This document shows positions 7,993-16,216 of a stretch of DNA of 63,810 nt, piece after piece; position 1 is the stretch's first letter; every line of letters begins with the position of its first letter. The position numbers were made by a program, and so were the translations under genes. The notes beneath the pieces were generated by a model. The model had not been told where the DNA came from and made no database searches. It saw only the letters and a program-made list of their open reading frames with translations. The DNA lies in assembly GCA_964393835.1 (NCBI GenBank), contig CAYMUN010000006.1:1-63810 (forward strand), in the 5' to 3' direction. This DNA is from CAYMUN01 sp964393835 (GTDB lineage: Bacteria; Patescibacteriota; Saccharimonadia; Saccharimonadales; UBA4665).

Positions 7993-8097
7993 GTAATACC
8001 TGTCGATGAGCTGTAAAATTAAGTCTTCTCGTGGGGTTTGAGCTTGCTCTGCGGAGCGCAGCCAAATGCAGCGTTAATAATATAGACCGGAGTCTCT

Positions 8098-8472
8098 ATG
8101 GGGTTATTAGACCGCAAAGTCGAAAAGAACATAAAAAGTCATGCAAGACAGCTTGCATCTATATGGCACTCTCTTTCCTCTCAAGTAAAAGCCGAGTATC
8201 CGAGTAAATCTGAAAGTGAGCTTGCTGACATGGTCCTTGAGGCCACACAGTCAGCTTGGTACAGAGTATCGGACAATGGATGGGCTGTGGGAGAAGCGCC
8301 AAATATTGCTCATATCACTATCGAAAAGAACGACACACTTGATTCAGTTTTAGAGAAAGTAGCGGCTACCCAGCTATCAATAGTTGCTGACAGTTGGGCT
8401 TCAGACGAGAAAGCCGATAAGCTAATAGAAATCGGAATGAAAGAAATATTCCTTGGGTGGAAATATGAATAG
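8098..8472 (+). CDS. unknown protein, first gene of a three-gene cassette
   Basis: 124 residues, soluble and mostly helical, with several Trp residues (IWHSL, AWYRVSDNGW, DSWASD, GWKYE). No family is recognised. The ATG has ggag seven bases upstream. The next gene starts six bases after its stop, so the two are surely co-transcribed. Position next to a membrane protein and a possible RNase suggests a small defence or toxin cassette, but nothing in this protein alone shows function. Confidence 0.6.
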   Translation: MGLLDRKVEKNIKSHARQLASIWHSLSSQVKAEYPSKSESELADMVLEATQSAWYRVSDNGWAVGEAPNIAHITIEKNDTLDSVLEKVAATQLSIVADSWASDEKADKLIEIGMKEIFLGWKYE

Positions 8473-8478
8473 GACGTT

Positions 8479-8997
8479 ATGAAAACGCAAGAAGATTTAG
8501 AAGAATATATACACCAATATAAATCTCAGACGTTGACTGATATCAATGTTGAAACCGGGAAGCATTTCGATTTAGCTAATCAAGTAGACCTCAAACTTGG
8601 CATCCAGCTGTTAACACTCGCGTCTGCGATCTTTGCGGTTATTGGTAGTTTCGTGGTGACCCAACAGGATCAAATAGATAACGATGGTGTGAAGGTAATT
8701 ATTACGCTTGCTGTGATTATGCTGCTCCTTTCTGTAGCTGCTGGCCTAAGAAACCTAGAGGTTATATCATCTTTTTGGGTTAAGACTGGGGGATACAAGC
8801 ATGACGAAGGACGTATTATTGTCAATGACAAGTCTAAAAGCTATGAAGATCTTGTAGAGCTAAGGTCTAAACTGGAAGAATATCGAGGTAATATACCAAA
8901 GAGGAATGATGTAACTGCAAGAGCCGTGCAAATTGTTTCATTTGGCACCGGTGTGACTCTTCTTTTTGTCATTCTATTAATCAAGATTTTTTCCTAA
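8479..8997 (+). CDS. three-helix membrane protein, second gene of the cassette
   Basis: 172 residues. Predicted membrane helices lie near residues 41-60, 73-92 and 152-170. A cytoplasmic N-terminal helix of ~35 residues and a ~55-residue loop precede the last helix. The layout recalls small SLATT-like or pore-forming membrane effectors of defence systems, but no diagnostic motif is present and the comparison is only topological. It follows the 8098 gene by six bases. Confidence 0.6.
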   Translation: MKTQEDLEEYIHQYKSQTLTDINVETGKHFDLANQVDLKLGIQLLTLASAIFAVIGSFVVTQQDQIDNDGVKVIITLAVIMLLLSVAAGLRNLEVISSFWVKTGGYKHDEGRIIVNDKSKSYEDLVELRSKLEEYRGNIPKRNDVTARAVQIVSFGTGVTLLFVILLIKIFS

Positions 8998-9018
8998 TAT
9001 GTTCTAGACCGACATGCT

Positions 9019-9032
9019 CAGCCAGATGCAGC
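9019..9032 (+). repeat. 14-base repeat shared with 8059-8072
   Basis: cagccagatgcagc here and cagccaaatgcagc at 8059-8072 differ at one position. Each lies shortly upstream of a start codon in the same cassette (25 bases before 8098 and 37 before 9070), and looser similarity continues towards gtctc. The repeat could mark a duplicated leader or a shared regulatory site. Confidence 0.35.
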
Positions 9033-9069
9033 ACTAAGAAAGTAGGCCTACGTCTCCAGGCACCTCGAT

Positions 9070-9807
9070 ATGGACATAGTGATCAATCCTAACTTCTATA
9101 TAGAAAAATTGAAACGACGTCTCATTAATAATGAGCTCTTGGCTCTACGTTCTGCCTTACGTTCCATAGAAAAAGGTGCGAATCAGGAACTTGGAAGCTT
9201 CTCACAGCATAGCCCCACGAATATTGCTATTCTTCAGGAGATTGATCCAGAAGAAGCTACCCAGAGTGAAATAAAGAAAACATATTGCGCAATAGTGCGC
9301 GCTTTCACTGACTATGTTGATGAGCTGATGGCCATTCAGAAGTTTATGGCCATGCCTCAAAAACTCAATGGATCAATTAACAGTCATATTGAATTAGACA
9401 AGTATGTGAGAGAGCAGATTGCCAAGAAAGCACAACAAATCGGGAAAGATGGACATCTTACTGGCCCCAAAAAGCTGAGCATGCTAGGAAGTCTAGGTAA
9501 ATTTTTAGATGAGGCGACAGCGGGATATTTTGATTTAAGGTCTGCGATTGAACATCATAAAGGCATCACCCAGAGAGAGATTAAAGTTAGTTATTACGAT
9601 CAAGAATATCTTGTAGGCGGAGAGCCAATGAAACTAAATAAACCGATGGTTGTCAAGGACACTACTATTGACCTTCAGATCTCCGAAGTGAGCCATGCTG
9701 TTAAAAAAGGAACCGCCATCAGATTATCAGAGGCCGAGATAGAAGGAATTATAATGACGATCTGCCTACATATTGCGCCTGGAATTGCTAAACAAGCTTT
9801 TGTTTGA
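9070..9807 (+). CDS. unknown protein with an R-x4-H motif, third gene of the cassette
   Basis: 245 residues, mainly helical. A long N-terminal helical region leads to FDLRSAIEHHKG near residue 155. There Arg and the first His are spaced R-x4-H, the signature spacing of HEPN RNases; acidic residues lie on an earlier helix. The C-terminal ~80 residues look like a small beta domain followed by a final helix. This supports only a possible HEPN-type RNase, since the motif is short. It ends at the right limit of the AT-rich island and overlaps the converging PQ-loop gene by 20 bases. Confidence 0.55.
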   Translation: MDIVINPNFYIEKLKRRLINNELLALRSALRSIEKGANQELGSFSQHSPTNIAILQEIDPEEATQSEIKKTYCAIVRAFTDYVDELMAIQKFMAMPQKLNGSINSHIELDKYVREQIAKKAQQIGKDGHLTGPKKLSMLGSLGKFLDEATAGYFDLRSAIEHHKGITQREIKVSYYDQEYLVGGEPMKLNKPMVVKDTTIDLQISEVSHAVKKGTAIRLSEAEIEGIIMTICLHIAPGIAKQAFV

Positions 9808-10369
9808 GGGTTCGTCTGCGGGTTATTAAGAGCAGACTGAAGGCTAGATTGGTGATTGTCCAGGTTACGGGATTGAGGAGGGTTAGCAGGCTGTAAGATT
9901 GGATAGCTACTATGCTGAGGGCATGGCGCAAGCCGTTTAGGCTCCAGGTAAAGAGGGTTTCTTCATTGGGTTTATTCCAGGCTTTGCGGATGGTGGGGGC
10001 CATGCCCAGCATGTCGATAGTTACTAGCAATATCATAGAGAGGGTCGGTTGCTTGGCAAACAGCCAGATACCGGTCGCGATTAGGGCGGTTATAAAAAAG
10101 GCCGTATCGAGGCGGGTGATGTCTTTTTTGCCGTTTTTGAAACCCAGGGCGCTGACCAGAAAGCTCATGGCAACTACGGTGGCTGTGGTGTAAGCTCCGG
10201 GCCCGGCGCCGTGGCTGAGCTGTAAAGCCAGGATAATCAGCGTCGTGAGGCCCCAGACAAACCAACTATAGGGGTGTGGCTTGGTCTTGCCTTTAAATAT
10301 GTCTCTCAGGTAGGGCGCGTACGACACAAAAACCAGGGCTGCCGCGATGATACCGATGATTTCCTTCAT
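9788..10369 (-). CDS. PQ-loop/SemiSWEET-like membrane protein
   Basis: 193 residues from the ATG at 10369. The frame extends upstream, but homology-like sequence begins at MKEIIGIIAAALVFVSYAPYLRDIF. About seven hydrophobic helices are predicted. The repeated pattern of a helix with SYAPYL followed later by PHPYSWFVWG is typical of PQ-loop transporters. Expected role: transport of a small molecule across the cell membrane; the substrate is unknown. A TATAAT box (10380-10385) lies ten bases before the start, so the mRNA is probably leaderless or nearly so. The C-terminal tail overlaps the last cargo gene, at the island edge. Confidence 0.65.
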   Translation of the reverse strand: MKEIIGIIAAALVFVSYAPYLRDIFKGKTKPHPYSWFVWGLTTLIILALQLSHGAGPGAYTTATVVAMSFLVSALGFKNGKKDITRLDTAFFITALIATGIWLFAKQPTLSMILLVTIDMLGMAPTIRKAWNKPNEETLFTWSLNGLRHALSIVAIQSYSLLTLLNPVTWTITNLAFSLLLITRRRTLKQKLV

Positions 10370-10468
10370 TGCACCCTGCATTATAGAGGATAGGCAGGAG
10401 TATATTAGAATCAGTGCTTGTAATATGGTGTAGTTTCTTGTATTATATGGGTAAATTAAGGGAGACGT

Positions 10469-11227
10469 ATGTCTGTCGCTGCCGCACCCACCCAAGATCC
10501 TTTTGCAAATCCCTTTGTAATAGCTACCCACGGTAGGCTTGAGATAGACTCTCCAGAGACTGCTGCTCATATGGGGCGAGTTACTGAGTTAGCTGCCTAT
10601 TTAGGCCCGCTGACGGGTATCAGTGGCGCTATGCAGGCGGATTTAGAGCTAGCCGCCGCGCTTCACGATATGACCAAGACACGAGGGGAAAACCGGGAGC
10701 TGGTACACAAACAAGGCCCACTTACCCTTGAGGAAACGGTGCGGCTGAATGGCCACCCGCTTACGGCCTTTTTGGATATCAACCAGAGACCTGAATTACT
10801 GTGTTTATCTGATGACGCGACAGCCGAGCGGGCGCCAAATATCGCTTACTTGATCCTGACACATCATATGCACAATCAGGCCGACGGTCATCGGCGGTTT
10901 CCTGACGAGTTACCGGCAAATTACCCTAATCCCGCAACCATCGCGCGCTATGCTGAGCAGGATGACTATATCATCACGTCGGCAACAGTAGCTAATCCGG
11001 AATTAAGGATCGCCAGTGCTATACTTGCCACCTGTGACGTCTTAGACTTTAATCTTCATCCTGGCGGCCGGGCCTACGCCCGCGAGCAAACCCCGGCCTC
11101 AGCCAGTGCCGCTGTGCAGCGAGTGAGCGATCAGTTGGTTATACCCGGTGCAATCCGACCTGCCGACTTACTGGAGACAGCCGTATACATGATAGGGCCC
11201 AAAGACGACGTCATAGCTGCAGCCTAG
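10469..11227 (+). CDS. HD-domain phosphohydrolase with degenerate GYP motif
   Basis: 252 residues. Metal-ligand candidates are H34, H66-D67 (LAAALHDMTK), H96 and the pair in ILTHHMHN, followed by ADGHRRFP. The last stretch aligns with the HHExxDGxGYP signature of HD-GYP enzymes, but GYP has become RFP. HD-GYP proteins cleave cyclic di-GMP; a degenerate copy may have another nucleotide substrate or none. The ATG follows ggagac closely. It is transcribed away from the PQ-loop gene. Confidence 0.7.
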   Translation: MSVAAAPTQDPFANPFVIATHGRLEIDSPETAAHMGRVTELAAYLGPLTGISGAMQADLELAAALHDMTKTRGENRELVHKQGPLTLEETVRLNGHPLTAFLDINQRPELLCLSDDATAERAPNIAYLILTHHMHNQADGHRRFPDELPANYPNPATIARYAEQDDYIITSATVANPELRIASAILATCDVLDFNLHPGGRAYAREQTPASASAAVQRVSDQLVIPGAIRPADLLETAVYMIGPKDDVIAAA

Positions 11228-11272
11228 CTAGGTCTGCGAGCCAGCAGTACGATCACGAGTATTTTTAGAGGC

Positions 11273-11881
11273 TTATTTAAAGAGATGGCTGAGGGCAGTT
11301 ATGAAGCCGGCGCCTAGCGTGATGGAGAGGGCTATACCGATCAAACCGATGACATAGCCCAGGAGGATTATGATGATATCGCTGAGTATGATGCCGAGAG
11401 AGACAAAGACTACCCCGAGACTGGGCAGCGTGTCCAAGCCGGTAAATGGCGGTGATAGAAAGGCGCCGGCTGTAAAAACCAGGACAAAAAGGCCGAGCTG
11501 GGATTTAAACCAACGCTGCTCCAGCATACCGCTCATCCGGGGGTGAGAGTAGCGTTCGGCAAATTGAACGCGGCGCATCAAAAAGGGGAGGGCTTTTTGC
11601 TGCATGCTGCGGCTCAGCCGGCGCTTAGCCAGGCTTTTGGGCAGCCAGATGGTACTGCGGCCGATAATCAGCTGTAGGCAGATTAGAGCCACGATAATTT
11701 CAAAGACATGGGTAATACCACCAGTTGGCAGTGGCGTAGCCGGGATAATCATTAATACTAAAAAGATCAGCGCGAAGCTCTTGTCGTCAAGCACACTAAG
11801 CATACCGCCCACGGTCTTAGGTTTTTTACTTTTTAGCCAGGTTTGGAGGGTAGTGCTAAAATCGAGGGGTTTTTGAGCCAT
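11273..11881 (-). CDS. ExoD family membrane protein
   Basis: 202 residues. The N-terminal cytoplasmic stretch is followed by the motif MIIPATPLPTGGITHVFEI and several membrane helices. This is the pattern of the ExoD family (PF06055), named for exopolysaccharide synthesis in rhizobia but biochemically obscure. A basic loop RRLSRSMQQKALPFLMRR separates the helix groups. It lies downstream of the 11906 gene on the same strand, with a 24-base gap. Confidence 0.75.
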   Translation of the reverse strand: MAQKPLDFSTTLQTWLKSKKPKTVGGMLSVLDDKSFALIFLVLMIIPATPLPTGGITHVFEIIVALICLQLIIGRSTIWLPKSLAKRRLSRSMQQKALPFLMRRVQFAERYSHPRMSGMLEQRWFKSQLGLFVLVFTAGAFLSPPFTGLDTLPSLGVVFVSLGIILSDIIIILLGYVIGLIGIALSITLGAGFITALSHLFK

Positions 11882-11905
11882 AGCCTACAGTATAGCGCTT
11901 GTTGA

Positions 11906-12562
11906 CTAAGCGCCCAGTATGCTGACGGAGCGGGCGATAACCAGAGCCAGGGTAAACACCGATACTAGAGCCTGCGAGGCCATTAGGGTTTTGGCCTGCC
12001 TGGTAATTGGTCGGGTATCGGCCGGGGCAAAATTTACGGCGTTAGTGACTGACAGATATAGGTAGTCACCAAACTGGGGGCGCCACTGAGGGAATTCTTG
12101 TGACATGTCTTGCTGAGTAAACTGGAAATCCTTGTCGTTTTTAGACCAGGTTTTACGGGTCAGGCCCGGACTGTCTATTTCCCAATACCATAGGGCATAG
12201 ACAATAATATTAGTTAGAAAAATAGCAATTGCCACAGCTAATAACTGGGTACCGTCAATGCTGCCATGCCCAACGATTAGCGAATGCAACACAAACGCCA
12301 GACCACTGATGTTGGTGAATGATATTAAGGCTAGCAAGATAATCGCCAAAGCCCCATGGACGCCTCTGGAGCGCGCTAGACGCATATTGGTGGTAAAGCC
12401 CAAAACTACAACCAGCAGGATTTCCGCCAAAATAATAAAATACTGTGAGCCCGGCACAAAGTCATTGCCGAGATAACGAGCAGCTATTTGGAGGCCGATA
12501 GCCGCAAACAGGGCTAGCTGGGCTTGCGCCAATTCCACTCGCGGAATACGGTAATTTGTCAT
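11906..12562 (-). CDS. DUF1345-like multi-pass membrane protein
   Basis: 218 residues with about six hydrophobic helices. The C-terminal part, DYLYLSVTNAVNFAPADTRP followed by a last helix VFTLALVIARSVSIL, resembles the DUF1345 family of predicted membrane proteins, whose arrangement recalls a pore loop between helices. Function is unknown; ion transport is possible. The ATG lies five bases after the stop of the 19-residue ORF upstream, so both are probably on one transcript. Confidence 0.6.
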   Translation of the reverse strand: MTNYRIPRVELAQAQLALFAAIGLQIAARYLGNDFVPGSQYFIILAEILLVVVLGFTTNMRLARSRGVHGALAIILLALISFTNISGLAFVLHSLIVGHGSIDGTQLLAVAIAIFLTNIIVYALWYWEIDSPGLTRKTWSKNDKDFQFTQQDMSQEFPQWRPQFGDYLYLSVTNAVNFAPADTRPITRQAKTLMASQALVSVFTLALVIARSVSILGA

Positions 12563-12567
12563 GAACC

Positions 12568-12627
12568 CTACTCTTTTGGTTTTTTGGGCTTTTTGACGGC
12601 TTTTCGCTTATCTTGGCCTTTGGACAT
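12568..12627 (-). CDS. 19-residue basic small protein (MSKGQ family-like)
   Basis: The frame MSKGQDKRKAVKKPKKPKE starts at ATG 12627 and has a strong ribosome site, aaggag, six bases upstream. Its opening and its Lys/Pro repeats match, from memory, a family of very small conserved basic proteins in many bacteria that begin MSKGQD/N and end in Lys-rich repeats, of unknown function. It is far below usual gene-calling limits. It lies directly before the 12562 start, suggesting co-transcription. Confidence 0.6.
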   Translation of the reverse strand: MSKGQDKRKAVKKPKKPKE

Positions 12628-12649
12628 GTCAGCTCCTTGCGGTTTACGA

Positions 12650-13144
12650 TTAATACGGGCAGGTTTTAGTGAGGGTACGCAGTTTGATCGGCTCACGGTC
12701 AAGTACAAAAGCGTGGGTATCCCAGTACTGCCGGCTGGCCTCGGTAGCTTCGTCAGTACCGGGATGCGGAGGTCGCAGCGGTCCAACCCAGGTGTCGACC
12801 AACTCATAGCCGCCGTCGTCGTCGCGGGCTAAAATGACGCTGATATGCTGCGTGGATTGCGGTTGTCCGTTTTTGACGAATCGTTTGTACTGCTCGCCAT
12901 GGAGCGCCTGGGCGTACAAGATGGTGTCCTTGTCAGAGGTCTCCACCACATTGGCGCTGCCGACGGCACGTCCCATATCCCGATCAAAGTACATCCGGGG
13001 CCCTTTGATGTCGGTCTGTTGCAGTAACTCCTTGACGAGTCCCAGTAGGTACGGGTACTGCGCGATACTGGCTGAGGCGTGCGAACCGATCAGGTTTATA
13101 TAGATAGTGGCGCCATTTCTGGCCTGTACAATAGGATGGTTCAT
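12650..13144 (-). CDS. conserved hypothetical protein
   Basis: 164 residues from ATG 13144, chosen over an earlier start at 13168 because aaggtaaag lies upstream. No membrane segment and no recognised family. The N-terminal part (ARNGATIYINLIGSHAS) and a middle section with NVVETSDKDTILYAQALHG suggest a small alpha/beta fold. The C-terminal part has several acidic and aromatic residues. A TATACT box 15 bases before the start is its likely promoter. The 19-residue ORF follows 22 bases after its stop. Confidence 0.6.
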   Translation of the reverse strand: MNHPIVQARNGATIYINLIGSHASASIAQYPYLLGLVKELLQQTDIKGPRMYFDRDMGRAVGSANVVETSDKDTILYAQALHGEQYKRFVKNGQPQSTQHISVILARDDDGGYELVDTWVGPLRPPHPGTDEATEASRQYWDTHAFVLDREPIKLRTLTKTCPY

Positions 13145-13198
13145 AAGAATCTTTACCTTAGTATACACCCTTAACCGGTTTTCGCGCTATCTAACTCC

Positions 13199-14383
13199 TT
13201 AGATAGCACCTAGTTTTTTGGCAACCAGCGTGAATTTCTCGACTGCCAGGTCAATGTCTTTTGAAGTGTGGGCTGCCGAGATCTGCACCCGGATGCGGGC
13301 CTTACCCTTGGGTACCACCGGAAAGGAAAACCCGACTACGTAAATACCTTCTTTAAACAAAGCCGCGGCCATTTCAGCGGCCATTTTTTCCTCGGCCAAC
13401 ATGATAGGTGTAATAGAGTGCTGGACGTCAGAGATAGTAAAACCGGCTTGTTTCATTTGTGCACGAAAAGATTTGGTGTTAGCCCATAGCTGTTGCCGGG
13501 CTTCAGGGTGCTGGTCAATATAATCTAAGGCATAGAGCGCGGCGCCGGCGATGCCGGTGTCGAGAGCATTGGAAAACAGATAGGTACGGGAGCGTTGGCG
13601 GAGAAATTCAGCAGCCTGGCTGCGGGTGGCAGTAAAGGCGCCGCCGGCGCCGCCCAGAGCCTTGCCAAAGGTGCCGGTCAGGAAATCTATCCGGTCAATC
13701 ACGCTGGCTTGTTGCGGCGTGCCCCGGCCGGTATCGCCAAGCACGCCGATACCATGGGCGTCGTCGACCATGACCAGGGCGCCGTATTTGTCTGCCAGGT
13801 CACAAATCTCTTTGAGGGGAGCGATATGCCCGTCCATAGAGAACACCCCGTCGGTAGCAATGACTTTAAGCCGCTTATCTTTGACTGATTCCAGCTTAGT
13901 CTCCAGATCGGCCATGTCCATATGCTGGTAAATCAACCGCTCGGATTTTGTAAGCCGCACAGCATCGATAATAGAAGCGTGGTTGAGCTCGTCACTGATA
14001 ATTGCGTCTTCGGGCCCGAAAAAGGTCTGAAAGAGCCCGACATTGGCCATGAAACATGAGGAATAAGTAACGGCGGCTTCCATACCGACGAAAGCGGCGA
14101 CTTTTGCCTCCAGCTCGTGGTGTATCTCCTGGGTGCCGCAAATAAATCTGACTGAAGCCGTGCCAAAGCCCCAACGCTCCAGCGCGGCGTCCGAAGCCTG
14201 CGCAAGTTCCGGGCGGCCGGACAAACCGAGGTAGTTATTAGAGCAAAAATTCAACACTTCTGTATCGTTAACTGTAATGAGTCGTCCTTGGGCAGATTGC
14301 AAGACCCGTTCTTCCTTATAGAGGCCCGCTTCACGGATAGCGGCTAACTCGGCTTCTAAAATAGGCTGCAAATCGGTGTACAT
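13199..14383 (-). CDS. kbl: glycine C-acetyltransferase (2-amino-3-ketobutyrate CoA ligase)
   Basis: 394 residues, the usual size for Kbl. It is a PLP enzyme of the alpha-oxoamine synthase family. It shows FCSNNYLGLSG near the N-terminus, the DDAHGIGVLGDTGRG motif and the PLP lysine in TFGKALGG near residue 240. It converts 2-amino-3-ketobutyrate and CoA to glycine and acetyl-CoA. The gene lies 11 bases after tdh, whose product is the substrate, so the two form a threonine-degradation operon. A ribosome site aggag precedes the ATG. Related AONS enzymes (BioF, HemA) are excluded mainly by the tdh neighbour. Confidence 0.88.
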   Translation of the reverse strand: MYTDLQPILEAELAAIREAGLYKEERVLQSAQGRLITVNDTEVLNFCSNNYLGLSGRPELAQASDAALERWGFGTASVRFICGTQEIHHELEAKVAAFVGMEAAVTYSSCFMANVGLFQTFFGPEDAIISDELNHASIIDAVRLTKSERLIYQHMDMADLETKLESVKDKRLKVIATDGVFSMDGHIAPLKEICDLADKYGALVMVDDAHGIGVLGDTGRGTPQQASVIDRIDFLTGTFGKALGGAGGAFTATRSQAAEFLRQRSRTYLFSNALDTGIAGAALYALDYIDQHPEARQQLWANTKSFRAQMKQAGFTISDVQHSITPIMLAEEKMAAEMAAALFKEGIYVVGFSFPVVPKGKARIRVQISAAHTSKDIDLAVEKFTLVAKKLGAI

Positions 14384-14394
14384 AGGTCGGGCTC

Positions 14395-15591
14395 CTAACC
14401 GTTAATTTTAAACAGTAGCTTGGGATGCAGTTTGGCGGCTGCCTCAAAGGCCTCAGGCGTAAACTCCTGCAATTGCAAAATAGTACCGTCGCCGCCGCTT
14501 AGGATAGTGTCCCAGATAGCTTGCTGGATGCCATTAGCCTGTTTAGATAACACCCGCTGGGTAATCTGCCAGGTGCCAAACAAGCGCCGGCCGATGACAT
14601 TGTGGATAGTCAGACCGCGAACAATCACCCGGGAAAAATTCGGGATCGTCAGATCACCGTCTTTGATACCAAATAAGATAACCTGGCCACCGCGGCGGGT
14701 GCTGTCGATAGCGTTATTGACCGAAGAGAATGGGCCAGCCATCTCTAGGGACACGTCGACGCCTTTGCCGTAGGTCAGCTCCATAATCCGCTCGATTACT
14801 TCCGGATCACTCTCCCAATCATGGGCTTTATCCTTAGGCTGGATCTGGATGACTTCATCGGCGCCTAGTTTTTTAGCCATTTCCAGGTTAGCCGGGTTGA
14901 TATCAATCATGATGACTTTGGCGGCGCCGAAATTTTGGGCTAACAACAGGGAGAACAGACCGATTGGGCCGCAGCCAAAGATGGCAACCCGCTGTCCGCG
15001 CATATCGGCTTTGGTCGTGGCATGGACGGCATTGCCAAAGGGGTCAAAGATAGCCGCGATTTCCGGTCGAATTCGGCTTTCGTCGATTGACCATAAGTTT
15101 TTAGCCGGAATCTTAACGTACTCGGCAAAAATGCCGTCGATGGAAATGCCGAGGATGGCTTCGTCTAAGCAAACATGGCCCTCACCCAGGCGGCATTGGT
15201 AGCAACGCCCGCAAGTAACGTGCGAATCACCGGATACTAAGCTGCCGACCTCAATCTTAGCCAGGTTGTTAGGATCAGGATCAGAGTACAGGGCTTTGAC
15301 CATTGAGCCGGCGGCAATTATTTCACCGACAAATTCATGGCCGACTACCCGGCTGGTTTTACCGTCGCGCTCGAGGGCCGCATGAAACATATCCTTAAAG
15401 GCCGTCCGGTTCCAGAGACCTAAATCGGAGCCGCAGACGCCGGCATAGCGGACTTTGAGAATTACTGAGGCCGCGTCAGCCGGATTATTGGCTTCATCGA
15501 GATGAGGCATTGGCAGCTCGGACAGACTAAAGCCGCGTGATTCTTCCCATGGCTGGCTGGCGATATTAAGGGTCAGGCCCTGGTTTGTCAT
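14395..15591 (-). CDS. tdh: zinc-dependent L-threonine 3-dehydrogenase
   Basis: 398 residues of the medium-chain dehydrogenase family. Catalytic zinc ligands are the Cys in YAGVCGSDLG and the His-Glu in VVGHEFVGE. A structural zinc site is CGRCYQCRLGEGHVC. The NAD-binding motif is GCGPIGLFS. It oxidises L-threonine to 2-amino-3-ketobutyrate, used by Kbl from the next gene. The pairing with kbl decides threonine over other polyols. It is slightly longer than the ~340-residue E. coli enzyme, mainly from an N-terminal extension and a loop near residue 80-110. Confidence 0.85.
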   Translation of the reverse strand: MTNQGLTLNIASQPWEESRGFSLSELPMPHLDEANNPADAASVILKVRYAGVCGSDLGLWNRTAFKDMFHAALERDGKTSRVVGHEFVGEIIAAGSMVKALYSDPDPNNLAKIEVGSLVSGDSHVTCGRCYQCRLGEGHVCLDEAILGISIDGIFAEYVKIPAKNLWSIDESRIRPEIAAIFDPFGNAVHATTKADMRGQRVAIFGCGPIGLFSLLLAQNFGAAKVIMIDINPANLEMAKKLGADEVIQIQPKDKAHDWESDPEVIERIMELTYGKGVDVSLEMAGPFSSVNNAIDSTRRGGQVILFGIKDGDLTIPNFSRVIVRGLTIHNVIGRRLFGTWQITQRVLSKQANGIQQAIWDTILSGGDGTILQLQEFTPEAFEAAAKLHPKLLFKING

Positions 15592-15640
15592 AATTCAATT
15601 TTTACACACTTAACCGGTTTGGTAAAGCGAGCGCTGGCGG

Positions 15641-16216
15641 CTAGGCCGCCGCAATCTTTAGCATTTGCTTGGCGCTGAGCACCAGGGTAACCCGCTTTGA
15701 ATCGCGACCGACTTCCTGGCAGCCGAGCTTGGCGTATACCTTGAGCGCCGCTTCGTTATCAGTATCAGTTTGTAGCCATAGGCCGGTAATTTTTTCTGCT
15801 TTTGACTGCTTGGCCCTAACGTAGAGGCCTAAACTTTGCCGCATAAAGGGTGCGGCCAGGCCATGGCCGGAGTATCCGTCATAGAGACGAATCGCAAACG
15901 TTTCTGTCGGGATAGTTGCTAGCGGCAAGTCAAGCGGGAAGGCTGCCGATCCATACCAGATAATTCCGGCTAGATCGTCATCAATACCGAGCAGCCAATG
16001 CACTTGACGACCTTTGGCGCGCCACTGCTGCAGCATAGTAGGGTTACCGAAGCGCTCTTCGGCGTCCTTAGGGGTATAACGTATGATGCTTGGCTGCTGG
16101 GATTTTTTTATTAATTGCTCGTCGAGGGTGGGATCTTGGCCAATTGCCAGGTAGGGGACTAAGGCGCGCAGGGCTTCATCAGTTTCAACCATAGTTAATT
16201 GGTTGCTTGCATTCAT
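15641..16216 (-). CDS. GNAT-family N-acetyltransferase
   Basis: 191 residues. The GNAT fold is shown by FAIRLYDGYSGHGLAAPFM (acetyl-CoA loop) and by TDTDNEAALKVYAKLGCQEVG, the usual C-terminal helix-strand. It transfers an acetyl group from acetyl-CoA to an unknown amine. Its start overlaps the glmM stop by four bases, so it belongs to the pgl-glmM operon. Confidence 0.75.
   Translation of the reverse strand: MNASNQLTMVETDEALRALVPYLAIGQDPTLDEQLIKKSQQPSIIRYTPKDAEERFGNPTMLQQWRAKGRQVHWLLGIDDDLAGIIWYGSAAFPLDLPLATIPTETFAIRLYDGYSGHGLAAPFMRQSLGLYVRAKQSKAEKITGLWLQTDTDNEAALKVYAKLGCQEVGRDSKRVTLVLSAKQMLKIAAA

Noticed and set aside
7985..8075. Integron attC-like site ending in gcgttaa before the 8098 gene
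   Set aside because: No paired R/L boxes could be built and no integron integrase is present; the second copy at 9019 is too short for attC.
9808..9814. gggttcg shared with the tRNA-Gln T-arm (28-34), a possible attR core
   Set aside because: Only seven bases match, and the sequence after it does not resemble the displaced 3' end of the tRNA that a true attR should hold.
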